Origin: JACKHA01 sp041401985
GTDB lineage: Bacteria > Planctomycetota > Phycisphaerae > Phycisphaerales > UBA1924
DNA length: 64,000 nucleotides
Reading direction: 5' to 3'
Assembly: GCA_041401985.1 (NCBI GenBank)
Contig: JAWKTE010000003.1
Location: 124,001-188,000 of the forward strand
How positions within the stretch are numbered: position 1 is the stretch's first letter; every line of letters begins with the position of its first letter. The translations under genes and the position numbers were made by a program. Positions 25,151-33,877 of the stretch are shown in pieces. The notes under the pieces are model-generated. The model did not search any database. It worked only from the letters and a program-made list of their open reading frames with translations, and was not told the origin of the DNA.

Positions 25151-26400
25151 GCGGCCCGGCGAGTGCCGATGCGGTGTGGCGCGGCCTGCGCGTCGTGTGC
25201 GTTGGCGAGTTTGCGCTTGGGTCGCGCCGGGCGCACGCGATCAACGTTGTCAAGACCGCGGGCGGCTTTGCCCGCCTCGGGTGCGAGGTCACCTTGCTGT
25301 GCGCCGGGCCCGGCTCGTCGCCGGACAGCGCGGAGGCGGCTGGGTGTGAGACGCGGGACACTCTCGCGGCGCTTGGCGAGCCAGGTCTGCGTGTCGAGAC
25401 GATCGCCGGCGTGAACGACCGCACCCATCCGCCCGGGTCGGATGCCCGCGGCGAAACCGTCGGGGCTTGGGCGGTTGAGCGGGCGGCCGCGCTGGACGCG
25501 CAGGTGATGTACGCCCGGCAGTTGCACGCGCCGATCTGGTGGGCGGATCGCGGCGGCACGGCGATCGTCGAGACGCACGCGCACGTCGGCAACGCGAAGG
25601 CGTCGTTCCAGCGGGTGCTGGATGCGACGGTGCGGGCGACGCGGCCGATCGCGGTGATCTCGACGATTTCTGAGCGGCTTCGGGCTCACTACGTCGAGCG
25701 CGGCGCGGCGTCCGGGCGCGTGCATGTGGTGCCCGACGGCGTGGATGTGGACCTGTTCGCGCGCCCCGATGATCCGGGCCGGATGCCGTCGGACCCGTGT
25801 CCGGCTCGCCATCCGCGTGCGGTGTATGCGGGGCACCTATACGACTGGAAGGGGATCCCGGCGATTCTGGACGCCGCGGCTCGGTTGCCGCGGGTCTGGT
25901 TCGACATCTATGGCGGCACGGAGGGCGACATTGCCCGGCACCGCGAGACAGTGGCGGCACGCGGCCTGGCGAACGTCGCGCTGCGGGGTTGGATCGAGCA
26001 CGCGGCGTTGCCGGGGCATCTGTCGCACGCCGATGCGCTGCTGCTGCCTCCCGGGCTTGGCGACCCGTCGAAGGACTGGACCAGCCCGGTGAAACTCGGC
26101 GAGTACCTGGCGGCCGGGGCGCCGATCGTCGCGTCGGCGATCCCGGCGCTGCGGGACTGGGTGGACGAGCGGGTGGTGCAATGGTTCGAGCCGGACGACG
26201 GGGCGGGCATGGCGAGGGCGATCGAGGCGGCGCTGGGCGAGTCCTCGGACGGCGCGGCGGCGCGGCGTGTTCGCGCGTTGGAACTGGCGCGTGCGTGGTC
26301 GTACCCGGCGCGGGCGCGCCGGATGCTCGGGGCGGCGCTGGGTTCAGGCCCCGCGCCGGCGCTTCGTCGCGGCCTCGAGGAACTTCCGCTCCTTCGGTGA
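25147..26400 (+). CDS. Family 4-type (GT-B) glycosyltransferase
   Basis: 417 residues, GT-B fold. Visible: a short N-terminal domain with GEFALGSRRAHAINVVKTAG, TISERLRAHYVERGA, the interdomain VPDGVDVDLFARPDD, the start of the second domain YAGHLYDWKGIPAILDAAAR, and the sugar-nucleotide site VKLGEYLAAGAPIVASAIPA with the conserved Glu. It likely transfers a hexose from a nucleotide sugar during polysaccharide or glycolipid synthesis. GTG start overlaps the stop of the preceding glycosyltransferase. The last 57 bases overlap the 3' end of the convergent protease gene, an unusually long overlap for convergent genes. Confidence 0.85.
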   Translation: MSGPASADAVWRGLRVVCVGEFALGSRRAHAINVVKTAGGFARLGCEVTLLCAGPGSSPDSAEAAGCETRDTLAALGEPGLRVETIAGVNDRTHPPGSDARGETVGAWAVERAAALDAQVMYARQLHAPIWWADRGGTAIVETHAHVGNAKASFQRVLDATVRATRPIAVISTISERLRAHYVERGAASGRVHVVPDGVDVDLFARPDDPGRMPSDPCPARHPRAVYAGHLYDWKGIPAILDAAARLPRVWFDIYGGTEGDIARHRETVAARGLANVALRGWIEHAALPGHLSHADALLLPPGLGDPSKDWTSPVKLGEYLAAGAPIVASAIPALRDWVDERVVQWFEPDDGAGMARAIEAALGESSDGAAARRVRALELARAWSYPARARRMLGAALGSGPAPALRRGLEELPLLR

Positions 26401-27447
26401 CAGCGACTGCATGCCGTGGTCGCGGATCTTGTCGAGCAGGCGGTCGACCTCGGACTGCTCGGCGGCGACGCGTGCGTTGTCGCGCTCGCGCTGCTTGCGC
26501 TGGCGTTCGGACTCGCGGTTCTGCTGGGCGATGGCGCGGCGGGCTTCGGGGGATTCGGCGGCGGGACCGCCGCGCCAGGACTCGCTATCGCTGAAGGCGT
26601 CGCCCATCATGGCCTGTCGCTGCATCTCCATCCAGCAGGTGATGCCGCCGAAGATGGCCAGGCCGATGAGGCGGGTGGTGTTGAAGACGATGGCGAAGAC
26701 GGCCAAGGCGATGGCGACGCCGAGGCCGATGCGGACGACCAGGCGGGTCGCGGGGGCGTGGCCCATGCGTGCCCAGAGGATGGCGTGGAGGATGCGTCCG
26801 CCGTCCATCGGGTACATGGGGAGCAGGACGTTGAAGAGCAGGAGCATCCAGTTGGAGAAGTAGAAGGCCCAGGCGACGATCGCGGCGTACGAGTCGAGAG
26901 CTCCTGTGACCACTTGGAGGTTGAATGGGTCGAAGACCACGGTCTCCCAGCGCCCCGTGAGGAAGTAGACGGTGGCTCCCAGCGGGAGCACGAGGGCCGC
27001 GTTGACTCCGGGCCCGCCGATGGTGGTCCAGAGGTCGGCCCGCCAGTCGTGGGGCGGTCGGCAGGAGGCCAGGCCGCCGAGGGGCCACATCAGGATGTCG
27101 TCGGCTTCGCCGCCGACGCGTCGGCAGGTGAAGCAGTGGCCGTACTCGTGCAGGAGCACGAGCACGCACATGCTCAGCCAGATGGAGGCGACGTAGGTGA
27201 AGCCCAGGTTGTTCAGGCTGAGCGTGCCCAGGAACTCGAAGACCATCATGAGGATGAAGAAGACGTGGATGCGGACGCGGATGCCCCAGGCGGTGTAGAG
27301 GGGGAAGGCCCAGGTGAGGGGGTTGCCGCGGAAGGCGCGGGCCATGGCGTCGCGCCAGGAGCCGCCGGTGCCTCCGCCGCCGCCGCCGCCATATGGCCCG
27401 TAGCCGCGGCCCGGGCCGCTCCCGTCCTGGTCGCGCCATCGCGGCAT
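26344..27447 (-). CDS. Site-2 protease family (M50) membrane metalloprotease
   Basis: 367 residues. An N-terminal Gly-rich tail is followed by about six membrane segments. The zinc site is HEYGH (about 100-104) in a membrane helix, and the third ligand lies in MYPMDGGRIL (about 213-222). The C-terminal cytoplasmic part is charged and coiled (QQNRESERQRKQRERDNARV) and ends with DRLLDKIRDHGMQSLSPKER, like the tail found on some rhomboid-family proteins. Such proteases cut membrane proteins, often in signalling. Its ATG begins immediately after the Nudix gene's TAG with no spacer, so the two are co-transcribed. Confidence 0.87.
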   Translation of the reverse strand: MPRWRDQDGSGPGRGYGPYGGGGGGGTGGSWRDAMARAFRGNPLTWAFPLYTAWGIRVRIHVFFILMMVFEFLGTLSLNNLGFTYVASIWLSMCVLVLLHEYGHCFTCRRVGGEADDILMWPLGGLASCRPPHDWRADLWTTIGGPGVNAALVLPLGATVYFLTGRWETVVFDPFNLQVVTGALDSYAAIVAWAFYFSNWMLLLFNVLLPMYPMDGGRILHAILWARMGHAPATRLVVRIGLGVAIALAVFAIVFNTTRLIGLAIFGGITCWMEMQRQAMMGDAFSDSESWRGGPAAESPEARRAIAQQNRESERQRKQRERDNARVAAEQSEVDRLLDKIRDHGMQSLSPKERKFLEAATKRRRGA

Positions 27448-28083
27448 CTACAGCAGCCCCTTCCGGCGGGCCAGGAGCAGGGCGAGCATGCTCTTGGCGT
27501 CCATCATGCGGCCGTCGTCGATCATGGCGAAGGCCTCGTCGGGCGTGATGATCTGGACGGTGATCTTCTCGTCGGCCTCGAGGCGCTGGCCGACGTGGCG
27601 GAGGTTGAGCGCGGCGTAGGTGTGCATGATCTCGTCGGTCAGGCCGGGGGTGGTGTAGAAGGGGCCGAGCGGGCGGAGGTCGTCGGAGGTGTAGCCGATT
27701 TCTTCTTCGAGTTCGCGCACGGCCGAGACCGACGGGTCCTCGTCGGGCTCGAGCGTGCCGGCGGGGAGTTCGACCAGCGTGCGGGCGACGGCGAAGCGCT
27801 CGTTGTTGATGATCACGACGCGCCGGCCGTCGGGCGTGTCGAGCAGGGGGAGGATGGTGACGGCGCCGGGGTGGCGGACCATCTGGCGGTGGAGTTCGGA
27901 GCCGTCGTCGGCGCGGAGCACGACGTTCTCGTAGGCGTACTTCTTCCCGGCGAAGATGGTGGAGCGGGAGACGATGCGGGCGGCGGCGGGGTCGGGGTGG
28001 GGTGCGACCGGCGCCGGCGTGGTGGAGGGCGCGGTGGGCGGCGCGGCGGATCGCGTCGAGGGCTGTGCGGGTGGATGGCTCAT
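27448..28083 (-). CDS. Nudix hydrolase, ADP-ribose pyrophosphatase type
   Basis: 211 residues. The Nudix box is complete: G at the start of GTLEPDEDPS, then SAVRELEEEIGY, matching Gx5Ex7REUxEExGU. Downstream PFYTTPGLTDEIMHTY matches the substrate loop of ADP-ribose pyrophosphatases, which cut ADP-ribose to AMP and ribose 5-phosphate. The first 40 residues are Pro/Ala/Thr-rich and probably disordered. I chose ATG 28083 (MSHPPAQ) because the upstream open frame is basic and lacks a ribosome site. It is the first gene of a two-gene unit with the site-2 protease. Confidence 0.87.
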   Translation of the reverse strand: MSHPPAQPSTRSAAPPTAPSTTPAPVAPHPDPAAARIVSRSTIFAGKKYAYENVVLRADDGSELHRQMVRHPGAVTILPLLDTPDGRRVVIINNERFAVARTLVELPAGTLEPDEDPSVSAVRELEEEIGYTSDDLRPLGPFYTTPGLTDEIMHTYAALNLRHVGQRLEADEKITVQIITPDEAFAMIDDGRMMDAKSMLALLLARRKGLL

Positions 28084-28194
28084 CGATCGATCGTACCGGC
28101 GGCGTCCGAAGGGAGCGGCGGCACCCGTCGGATCGGCACGAATCGGAGCGGCCTTGATCCTCGCCCGTCGCAGCCGCATCGGGCTCCGAGCAAA

Positions 28195-28227
28195 AGGCCA
28201 GAAGCCCCCGGCGCGGCCGGGGGCTTC
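28195..28227 (-). terminator. Rho-independent terminator of the HU-like gene
   Basis: Perfect 12-bp stem, GAAGCCCCCGGC (28201-28212) with GCCGGGGGCTTC (28216-28227), and a 3-base loop. On the minus strand it is followed by TGGCCTTTTGC. It lies 58 bases beyond the HU gene's stop codon. Confidence 0.75.
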
Positions 28228-28285
28228 GTGGTGCTGCATGGCTGTTGATCGCGCGAGCGCCCCGGGCGTGCCGGGGCGGCGTGGA

Positions 28286-28663
28286 TCAGACGGCGTCCTT
28301 GAGGGCCTTGAGCGGGCGGGCCTTGACGATGTTGCGGGCCGGCTTGGCCTTGAACATCGTCTTCTCCTTGGTGAAGGGGTTGATGCCCTCGCGCGCCTTG
28401 GTGGCGGGCTTGCGGACGACGGTGACCTTGAACATGCCGGGGATCTTGAACTGGCCTGAGCCGGACTTGGAGAGGTCGGCGATGACCATGGCGTTCAGGG
28501 CGTCGAACATGGTCGAGACCTGCTTGCGCGTGACGCCGGCGTGCTCGGCGAGGGTGTTGTAGATGTCGCTCTTGGTGCGGACGGACGAGGACGCCTTGAC
28601 CTTCGGCGAGGCGGCTTTGGCGCCGGCGCGGGCCGGGGCCTTCTTGGCGGTCTTCTTGGCCAT
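28286..28663 (-). CDS. HU/IHF-family DNA-binding protein with basic N-terminal tail
   Basis: 125 residues; HU alone is about 90. Residues 1-30 are a Lys/Ala tail (MAKKTAKKAPARAGAKAASP) like that of histone H1. The HU fold follows: KSDIYNTLAEHAGVTRKQVS (dimerisation helices), then GQFKIPGMFKVTVVRKPATK with the DNA-intercalating arm region and FKAKPARNIVKARPLKALK at the end. It probably compacts the nucleoid. ATG 28663 has GGAG ten bases upstream. A terminator hairpin follows. Confidence 0.9.
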   Translation of the reverse strand: MAKKTAKKAPARAGAKAASPKVKASSSVRTKSDIYNTLAEHAGVTRKQVSTMFDALNAMVIADLSKSGSGQFKIPGMFKVTVVRKPATKAREGINPFTKEKTMFKAKPARNIVKARPLKALKDAV

Positions 28664-28792
28664 TGATCGTTTCTCCAGAGTGCTGGCCCCGCGGCTCCAA
28701 CCGCGGGGTTTGCCCGTGCTTTGTCGGCCGGATCCGTCCTGAGCCTCAAAAACAGCGGGAAAAAGCGATGATGGCAAGGGTCTGGCCCGTCG

Positions 28793-29584
28793 TCAAGCGG
28801 GATCCGAGATGTCCACAACAACCGGCGCGTGGTCGGAAAGGCTGGTTTCCCGCAGGGAATGCTCGTAGCGGACGGCGGCGACGCGCGGCAGGAGCGACGC
28901 CGAGGCGAGGGCGTGGTCGATCCGCACGCCGCGCTTGAGGTGGCTGAACCACGTGAATTCGCGGGAGATTGGGGCGTTTTCGCGTGTGTTCGCGGCGCGC
29001 CACGCGTCGGCGTAGCCCAGCAGGGCGAGGCGTCCGAGGCTCTCGGCCCCGACTCGCTGGAGCGCCGGCGGGTCTTTGTGGAGGCGGCGCGGGCCGGTGG
29101 TGCCGGCCTCGTCGGCGAAGAAACGACCGGCGTTCAGGTCGCCGAGGATGAGGGTGTCGGTTGCGGCGTGGGCCGCGGCCAGGTCGATCAGGCGTCGCCA
29201 GACCTCCTGGGCCTCGCCGTCGCGGGCCTCGAGGGGCGGGACGTGGGCGGCGAGGAGGGCCGTGCCGCAGGTGGAGAAGCGGACGGTGAGGAGGCGCTGC
29301 GAGGGCGGGGCGGGGCTGGTCTGGCCGGGAAACGCCGGGGCGTCGAGAGGGGCGATCGGGCGGCGTGAGGCGATGAGCAGGCCGTTGCGGCCCTCGGGCG
29401 GGTCGGTGCAGGCCTGGTGCTCCCAGCCGTGGTCGGCGAGCACGCCGCGGAGTTGGCCGCCCATGGTGGTGCGGAACTCGGCCAGGACGATGGCGTCGGC
29501 GTCGGAGGCGACCAGGGCGAGGGCGATCTCGGGGATGCGGTTCGAGCCGCCGCCGTGGAGGATGTTCCAGAAGAAGAGGCGCAT
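28793..29584 (-). CDS. Endonuclease/exonuclease/phosphatase-family protein
   Basis: 263 residues, one EEP (DNase I-like) domain. Expected motifs are visible: MRLFFWNILHGGG at the start (catalytic Asn), DAIVLAEFRTTMGG (metal-binding Glu), LILGDLNAGRFF (catalytic Asp-x-Asn) and TSLSDHAPVVVDI (final Asp-His). No signal peptide. The substrate could be nucleic acid or a phosphoester and is not predictable. It is divergent from the hydroxyacid dehydrogenase gene, with 109 bases between them. Confidence 0.8.
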   Translation of the reverse strand: MRLFFWNILHGGGSNRIPEIALALVASDADAIVLAEFRTTMGGQLRGVLADHGWEHQACTDPPEGRNGLLIASRRPIAPLDAPAFPGQTSPAPPSQRLLTVRFSTCGTALLAAHVPPLEARDGEAQEVWRRLIDLAAAHAATDTLILGDLNAGRFFADEAGTTGPRRLHKDPPALQRVGAESLGRLALLGYADAWRAANTRENAPISREFTWFSHLKRGVRIDHALASASLLPRVAAVRYEHSLRETSLSDHAPVVVDISDPA

Positions 29585-29693
29585 GGTGGAGTGCGTCTGG
29601 TCAGCGTGTCCGGCCACGGAGTTCCCGCGGGCAAGCCCTCGTGAACGCCGGGGCCGCGAGGGCGGCTGCGACGCCACCACCATACCGTTGCCC

Positions 29694-30665
29694 ATGACCG
29701 AGCAAGCCAGCCAGCCGATCATCGCCGTCACCCGCACGATTCCTGGGAAGGTTGACGTCCCCGGCGCCCGGGTCCGGCACGGGCGCGACGAGCGTCTGAC
29801 CCGCGAGGCCCTGCGCGAGCACGTGCGCGGGGCGACCATTATCGTCAGCATGGTCTCGGACCGGATCGACGCGGAAGTGCTGGACGCCGCGGGGCCGGGG
29901 CTCAAGGGCGTGTGCAACTTCGCCGTGGGGACGGACAACATCGATCTGGCCGCGTGCCGCGAGCGGGGCATAAAGGTCGGCAACACGCCGGACGCGGTGA
30001 CGGAGGGCACGGCGAACCTCGCGCTGGCCCTGCTGCTGGCCACGGCCCGGCGTCTGGTCGAGGGCGACCGCTTCGCCCGCAGCGGCGAATGGGCCAGGCA
30101 CGGCCCGCTGGGCATGCACGAGTTCATGGGCATGGACCTGTGCGGGCGGCTGCTGCTGATCGTCGGCGCGGGGCGGATCGGCTACGCGACGGCGATCCGG
30201 GCGTTGGCGTTCGGCATGCGGATCGGCTACGTCGCCCGCTCGCGCCACACGGAGTTCGAACTCGCGCCGCTGGCGGGGCGGCGGTACGAACTTGATGAGG
30301 GGCTGGCGGCGGCGGACGTGGTGTCGCTGCACACGCCGCTGACGCCGCAGACGCGGCACCTGATCGACGCGCGGCGGCTGTCGCTGATGAAGCCCGGGGC
30401 GATCCTGGTCAACACGGCCCGCGGGGCGATCGTGGACGAGGCCGCGCTGGTCGAGGCGCTCAAGGCCGGTCGCATCCGCGGGGCGGGCCTTGACGTGTTC
30501 GAGCGCGAGCCGGAACTGGCGCCGGGGCTGGCGGAATGCGACAACGTCGTGATGGCCCCGCACATCGGCAGCGCGGAACTGCGGTGGCGGGAACTGATGG
30601 CGACGATGGTGTCGGAGAACTGCGCGGCGATTTTGGCGGGGGATGAGCCGCCGCACCGGCCATGA
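29694..30665 (+). CDS. D-2-hydroxyacid dehydrogenase, phosphoglycerate dehydrogenase/glyoxylate reductase type
   Basis: 323 residues, normal for the short form. NAD(P)-linked interconversion of 2-oxoacids and D-2-hydroxyacids. Visible: FAVGTDNIDLAACRERGIKV, GNTPDAVTEGTANLALALLL, the nucleotide fold IVGAGRIGYATAIRALAFGM, and the catalytic triad: Arg in LVNTARGAIVDE, Glu in DVFEREPEL, His in MAPHIGSAELR. There is no ACT domain, so glyoxylate or hydroxypyruvate reductase is somewhat more likely than the serine-pathway enzyme. Confidence 0.85.
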   Translation: MTEQASQPIIAVTRTIPGKVDVPGARVRHGRDERLTREALREHVRGATIIVSMVSDRIDAEVLDAAGPGLKGVCNFAVGTDNIDLAACRERGIKVGNTPDAVTEGTANLALALLLATARRLVEGDRFARSGEWARHGPLGMHEFMGMDLCGRLLLIVGAGRIGYATAIRALAFGMRIGYVARSRHTEFELAPLAGRRYELDEGLAAADVVSLHTPLTPQTRHLIDARRLSLMKPGAILVNTARGAIVDEAALVEALKAGRIRGAGLDVFEREPELAPGLAECDNVVMAPHIGSAELRWRELMATMVSENCAAILAGDEPPHRP

Positions 30666-30738
30666 GCGTCGGGGCCCCGCGAGCGCACCAGACCGGTTGT
30701 TTCAGCAAGACCTCCATCCACTCACGTTTGAGGTGCCC

Positions 30739-31902
30739 ATGCGCGTGATCGACGCCGTCGTGTCCCGGGATCGCGCCGAGCACCTCGAGCAGCGGGCCAC
30801 GTCAGAAGAGCACCGGGCCGTCCGCCTGGCCGACGCCGATCGCGTCGTGCTCCGGATCACGTGCGAGCACGGGGACCCGGACGAGTTCCTGGCCGAAGTT
30901 CGTGAGTCGCTCCGCAACGGGTGCGAGGACTGGGAGCACTACGTCTCGTTCGAGCCGCTGGCCATCGAACCCCGCCCCGAGGACGAGGAGGCCGACGATC
31001 GGGACGAGTCTGTGGCGGGCACGGAGGAGATCGAAGAGTTCGTGGCCGAGGGCGCGACGATCACGCGGACATTCATCGTGCTGTCGGTCGTGTCGGGCGT
31101 GCTGGCCGCGGCCGGGCTGCTGCGCGGGAGCATCGCCGTGCTGGTGGGGGCGATGGTGCTGGCCCCGCTGTTCAAGCCGTTGGCGCTGGCGGGCGTCTCC
31201 GTGGTGCTGGGGCAGCCGGGGCGGTCGCTGCGTGGCCTGCTGTGGCTGGCGGTGTCGCTGTCGCTCGCGGCCGGGGCGGCGCTGCTGGTGGCGCTGCTCA
31301 CGCCGGATCGCTCGGTGACGAGCCTGATCGAGATGCGGACGGGGATCAGCCCGTTCGATGTGGTTGTCGCGCTGGCCGCGGGCGTGGCGATGGCGTATGT
31401 CATCGTCAAGCGGGACTCGATGGCGATGGTCGGGATCGTGGTGGCGGCGTCGCTGATGCCGGTGGCGGCGGCGCTCGGGATCGCGGTGGCGCTGGGGCGG
31501 TGGGACCTGCTCGGGGGCGCGGCGTTCACGCTGGCGAGCAACGTCGGGGGCGTGCTGCTGGGCCTGGTGGTCGGCCTGCGGGTCGAGGAGATCCGCACGA
31601 GCGATGCCCGCCGGGCCAAACTGGCCGAGTGGGTGACGAATCGTTCGCTGGCCGCGGGGTCGCTCGTGATTCTGGCGCTGGCCGGCTTCAGCATCTGGGC
31701 GTATTCGCACGCGAGCGGAAGGGATGCCGCGCTGGATCGACTGGACGGGTCGGTCCCGCGTGACCGGGTGTTGACGACCATCCGCGGCGAGGATGGGGCG
31801 GTGGTCGTGGTCGTTGGACCGGAGCGAGGCGAGCAAGCCACGGAAGGGGACCAGCCAGCGGGCGACGGCGGGTCGGTGGTGGTTGTCGAGGGGAGCCGGT
31901 AA
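30739..31902 (+). CDS. DUF389/TIGR00341 family membrane protein
   Basis: 387 residues. A soluble N-terminal domain (1-95) has LRITCEHGDPDEFLAEVRES, then six or seven hydrophobic segments including TRTFIVLSVVSGVLAAAGLL, AVLVGAMVLAPLFKPLALAG (the family core, with the conserved Met-Ala-Pro) and AMVGIVVAASLMPVAAALG. A hydrophilic tail ends the protein. The family is widespread in bacteria and of unknown function. AGGTG lies six bases before ATG 30739. The N-terminus is 73 bases beyond the preceding dehydrogenase stop, on the same strand. Confidence 0.85.
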   Translation: MRVIDAVVSRDRAEHLEQRATSEEHRAVRLADADRVVLRITCEHGDPDEFLAEVRESLRNGCEDWEHYVSFEPLAIEPRPEDEEADDRDESVAGTEEIEEFVAEGATITRTFIVLSVVSGVLAAAGLLRGSIAVLVGAMVLAPLFKPLALAGVSVVLGQPGRSLRGLLWLAVSLSLAAGAALLVALLTPDRSVTSLIEMRTGISPFDVVVALAAGVAMAYVIVKRDSMAMVGIVVAASLMPVAAALGIAVALGRWDLLGGAAFTLASNVGGVLLGLVVGLRVEEIRTSDARRAKLAEWVTNRSLAAGSLVILALAGFSIWAYSHASGRDAALDRLDGSVPRDRVLTTIRGEDGAVVVVVGPERGEQATEGDQPAGDGGSVVVVEGSR

Positions 31903-32014
31903 GGGAGGCGACGGCGGAACGGGCGCGCGGGCGGCGGAGACGGGCGTGCAAGCCTGATACGGATGAGTGAAGGGGAAGGCATCGAGGCAGGAGGCACCGA
32001 GGCACCGAGCCGGA

Positions 32015-33019
32015 TCAGGACACGGCGTGGGCCTGGCGGTGCTTCTCGAGGATTCGGCGGCAGATCGACTCGTCGACGCGCGGGTCTTCGACGCCTTCCT
32101 CGTACGACCCGCCCAGCACGAGAGCGGATGATCGCGGGAACATGTAGGTGTAGTTGGCGTGGTAGATGTAGTCGATCGCCTGCGGGCGCAGGTGCAGCAG
32201 GTGGCCGCGGACGGGGAGCATCGCCGCGTCGTTCCACACTTCGCGCGCGCCGAGGCCGAGGCAGTTCACGACGGCGGGCTCCGGCAGGTCCGCGATCTGC
32301 TCGGCGCGATCGAACGCCCGCTCGACGAACTCAACGCCGGCCGCCCGCAGGTCCGCGAGCAATCGATCCAGGAATACCGGCGTGTCGATGAACAGGGCGG
32401 TCCACGCCTGGCCCGGCTCGCCGCCGCCGGGCGTGCCCGCCAGCGGCAGGCGATCGATCACCCGCCAGTCCTCGACGATGCCGTCGCGGAAGAACCGGGC
32501 GTCCTGCTGGCTCGTGCCCGGTTCCCAGACGGGCAGCGTCCGCACGCCCCAGGCGCCCTCGTCCATCTGGGCCAGGAACCGTCGCTTGGCCGCCAGCAGC
32601 CATCCCATGAACCGGGCCCGCTCCGGGTCGGTCTGGCCCCAGGCCACGCCGGTGGGCAGCCACAGCGCCCCGGCCAGCGCGGACACGGTCTGGTGGGCGA
32701 CCTCGCGCGCGTAGACGCGCACGCGCCGCCCGCTTCGCGCCAGTTCGTGGGCCGCCGTCAGCCCGACCACGCCGGCCCCCAGTACCGCCACCTCACGCGC
32801 CTCACGCGCCACCAGCCCAGCCGCGGCCTCGGCGGTCCCCCACGACAGCGTGACCCCCGCCCCGCCGTGCCCGTAGTTGTGGACGATGTGCTTGCCGAAG
32901 GCGTGCTCGGGTTCGACGCGGACCGAGCCGCGACGATGCGGGCGGATGCCGCAGCGGATGGCGAGGATGTCGTCGTCGCGGAGGCTGGGGGTGGGGAGGA
33001 TTGTCGGCGTGTTCGGCAC
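32015..33019 (-). CDS. FAD-dependent D-amino-acid-oxidase-like protein with circularly permuted motif order
   Basis: 334 residues. In D-amino-acid oxidases the nucleotide fold is at the N-terminus and the motif HNYGHGGxGxTLSWG at the C-terminus. Here AIRCGIRPHRRGSVRVEPE and VHNYGHGGAGVTLSWG come first (residues about 17-60), followed directly by EVAVLGAGVVGLTAAHELA (about 75-93), VYAREVAHQTVSALAGALWL, WTALFIDTPVFLDRLLADL, EPAVVNCLGLGAREV and finally RSSALVLGGSYEEGVEDP. All are in one uninterrupted frame, so the order appears circularly permuted rather than duplicated. Likely substrate: a D-amino acid or related amine; not certain. Start is a GTG (33019) because no in-frame ATG precedes the first motif; ribosome site is weak. 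Confidence 0.82.
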   Translation of the reverse strand: MPNTPTILPTPSLRDDDILAIRCGIRPHRRGSVRVEPEHAFGKHIVHNYGHGGAGVTLSWGTAEAAAGLVAREAREVAVLGAGVVGLTAAHELARSGRRVRVYAREVAHQTVSALAGALWLPTGVAWGQTDPERARFMGWLLAAKRRFLAQMDEGAWGVRTLPVWEPGTSQQDARFFRDGIVEDWRVIDRLPLAGTPGGGEPGQAWTALFIDTPVFLDRLLADLRAAGVEFVERAFDRAEQIADLPEPAVVNCLGLGAREVWNDAAMLPVRGHLLHLRPQAIDYIYHANYTYMFPRSSALVLGGSYEEGVEDPRVDESICRRILEKHRQAHAVS

Positions 33020-33143
33020 GCGCCAGCATAGCGCGGCGGGGGGTCGGCGCGGTGCGCGCGACGCGTCCACCCCTTTTCGGGATGCGTGCGGCGCGATTCG
33101 CCCATTGCGACCCGGTCTCAGCAGCGGCCCCGCGGGTTGTCTG

Positions 33144-33149
33144 TATACT
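33144..33149 (+). promoter_or_regulatory. Possible -10 element of the molybdenum hydroxylase operon
   Basis: TATACT matches the sigma-70 -10 consensus at five of six positions and ends 20 bases before the ATG at 33170. I see no good -35 hexamer at 16-18 bases, so the call is weak. Transcription would start just ahead of the GGAGG ribosome site. Confidence 0.3.
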
Positions 33150-33169
33150 CGCGCCGACGGAGGTGCTCG

Positions 33170-33868
33170 ATGGACACGCCGCGCGACAACCAGGCCCGAT
33201 CCTCCGGCGTCTCCCGACGCTCGTTCATGCAAACGCTCGGGCTGTCGGCGGCCGGGGCGGCCATCGCCGACCGGGCCGACGCGCTGGAGCGCGGGCAGGA
33301 CGGGGCCCAGCCCCGTGATGGGCAGCCCGGTGGTCCGGCGATCTTCGGCCCCGATCCCGTCGCGGTCCAACTGAACGTCAACGGACGCCTCGTCCGCACG
33401 ACCTTCGACCCCGCCACGACGCTGCTCGAGTGCCTCCGCATCAACGCCGGGCTGACCGGGACCAAGGAGGTCTGCGACCGGGCCTCGTGCGGGGCGTGCT
33501 CCGTGCTGGTCGATGGGCGGCTGGTCAACGCGTGCATGATGCTGGCCCTCGACGCGGTTGGTTCCGAGATCACGACCATTGAAGGGTTGGGCGAGGGTGT
33601 GGGCGCGGGCGATGCCGACGGCCTGCATCCGATCCAGCAGGCCTTCATCAAGCACGACGCTCTGCAGTGCGGGTTCTGCACGCCGGGCCTGATCATCGCG
33701 GCCAAGAGCCTGCTCGACCGCACGCCGCGCCCCGACCTCAAGCAGATCCGCAAGGGCCTGGCGGGCAACATCTGCCGCTGCGGCACGTACACCAACGTCT
33801 TCAACGCCGTGCTGGAGGCGTCGGGGCAGGAGCCCGTGCGCGATTCGGGCACGCCGGGGGATCGCTGA
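33170..33868 (+). CDS. Tat-exported 2Fe-2S subunit of a molybdenum hydroxylase (PaoA-like)
   Basis: 232 residues. N-terminal twin-arginine signal SRRSFMQTLGLSAAGAAIA (about 15-33). Plant-type ferredoxin cluster: CDRASCGACSVLVDGRLVNAC. The second, hydroxylase-type 2Fe-2S site is CGFCTPGLI...NICRCGTY. It passes electrons from the Moco site to FAD. In E. coli PaoA is likewise the Tat-carrying subunit of the periplasmic aldehyde oxidoreductase PaoABC, and the gene order here (2Fe-2S first) fits. GGAGG lies seven bases before ATG 33170. The gap to the next gene holds a terminal-inverted-repeat element. Confidence 0.9.
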   Translation: MDTPRDNQARSSGVSRRSFMQTLGLSAAGAAIADRADALERGQDGAQPRDGQPGGPAIFGPDPVAVQLNVNGRLVRTTFDPATTLLECLRINAGLTGTKEVCDRASCGACSVLVDGRLVNACMMLALDAVGSEITTIEGLGEGVGAGDADGLHPIQQAFIKHDALQCGFCTPGLIIAAKSLLDRTPRPDLKQIRKGLAGNICRCGTYTNVFNAVLEASGQEPVRDSGTPGDR

Positions 33869-33877
33869 GAGGGGTTT

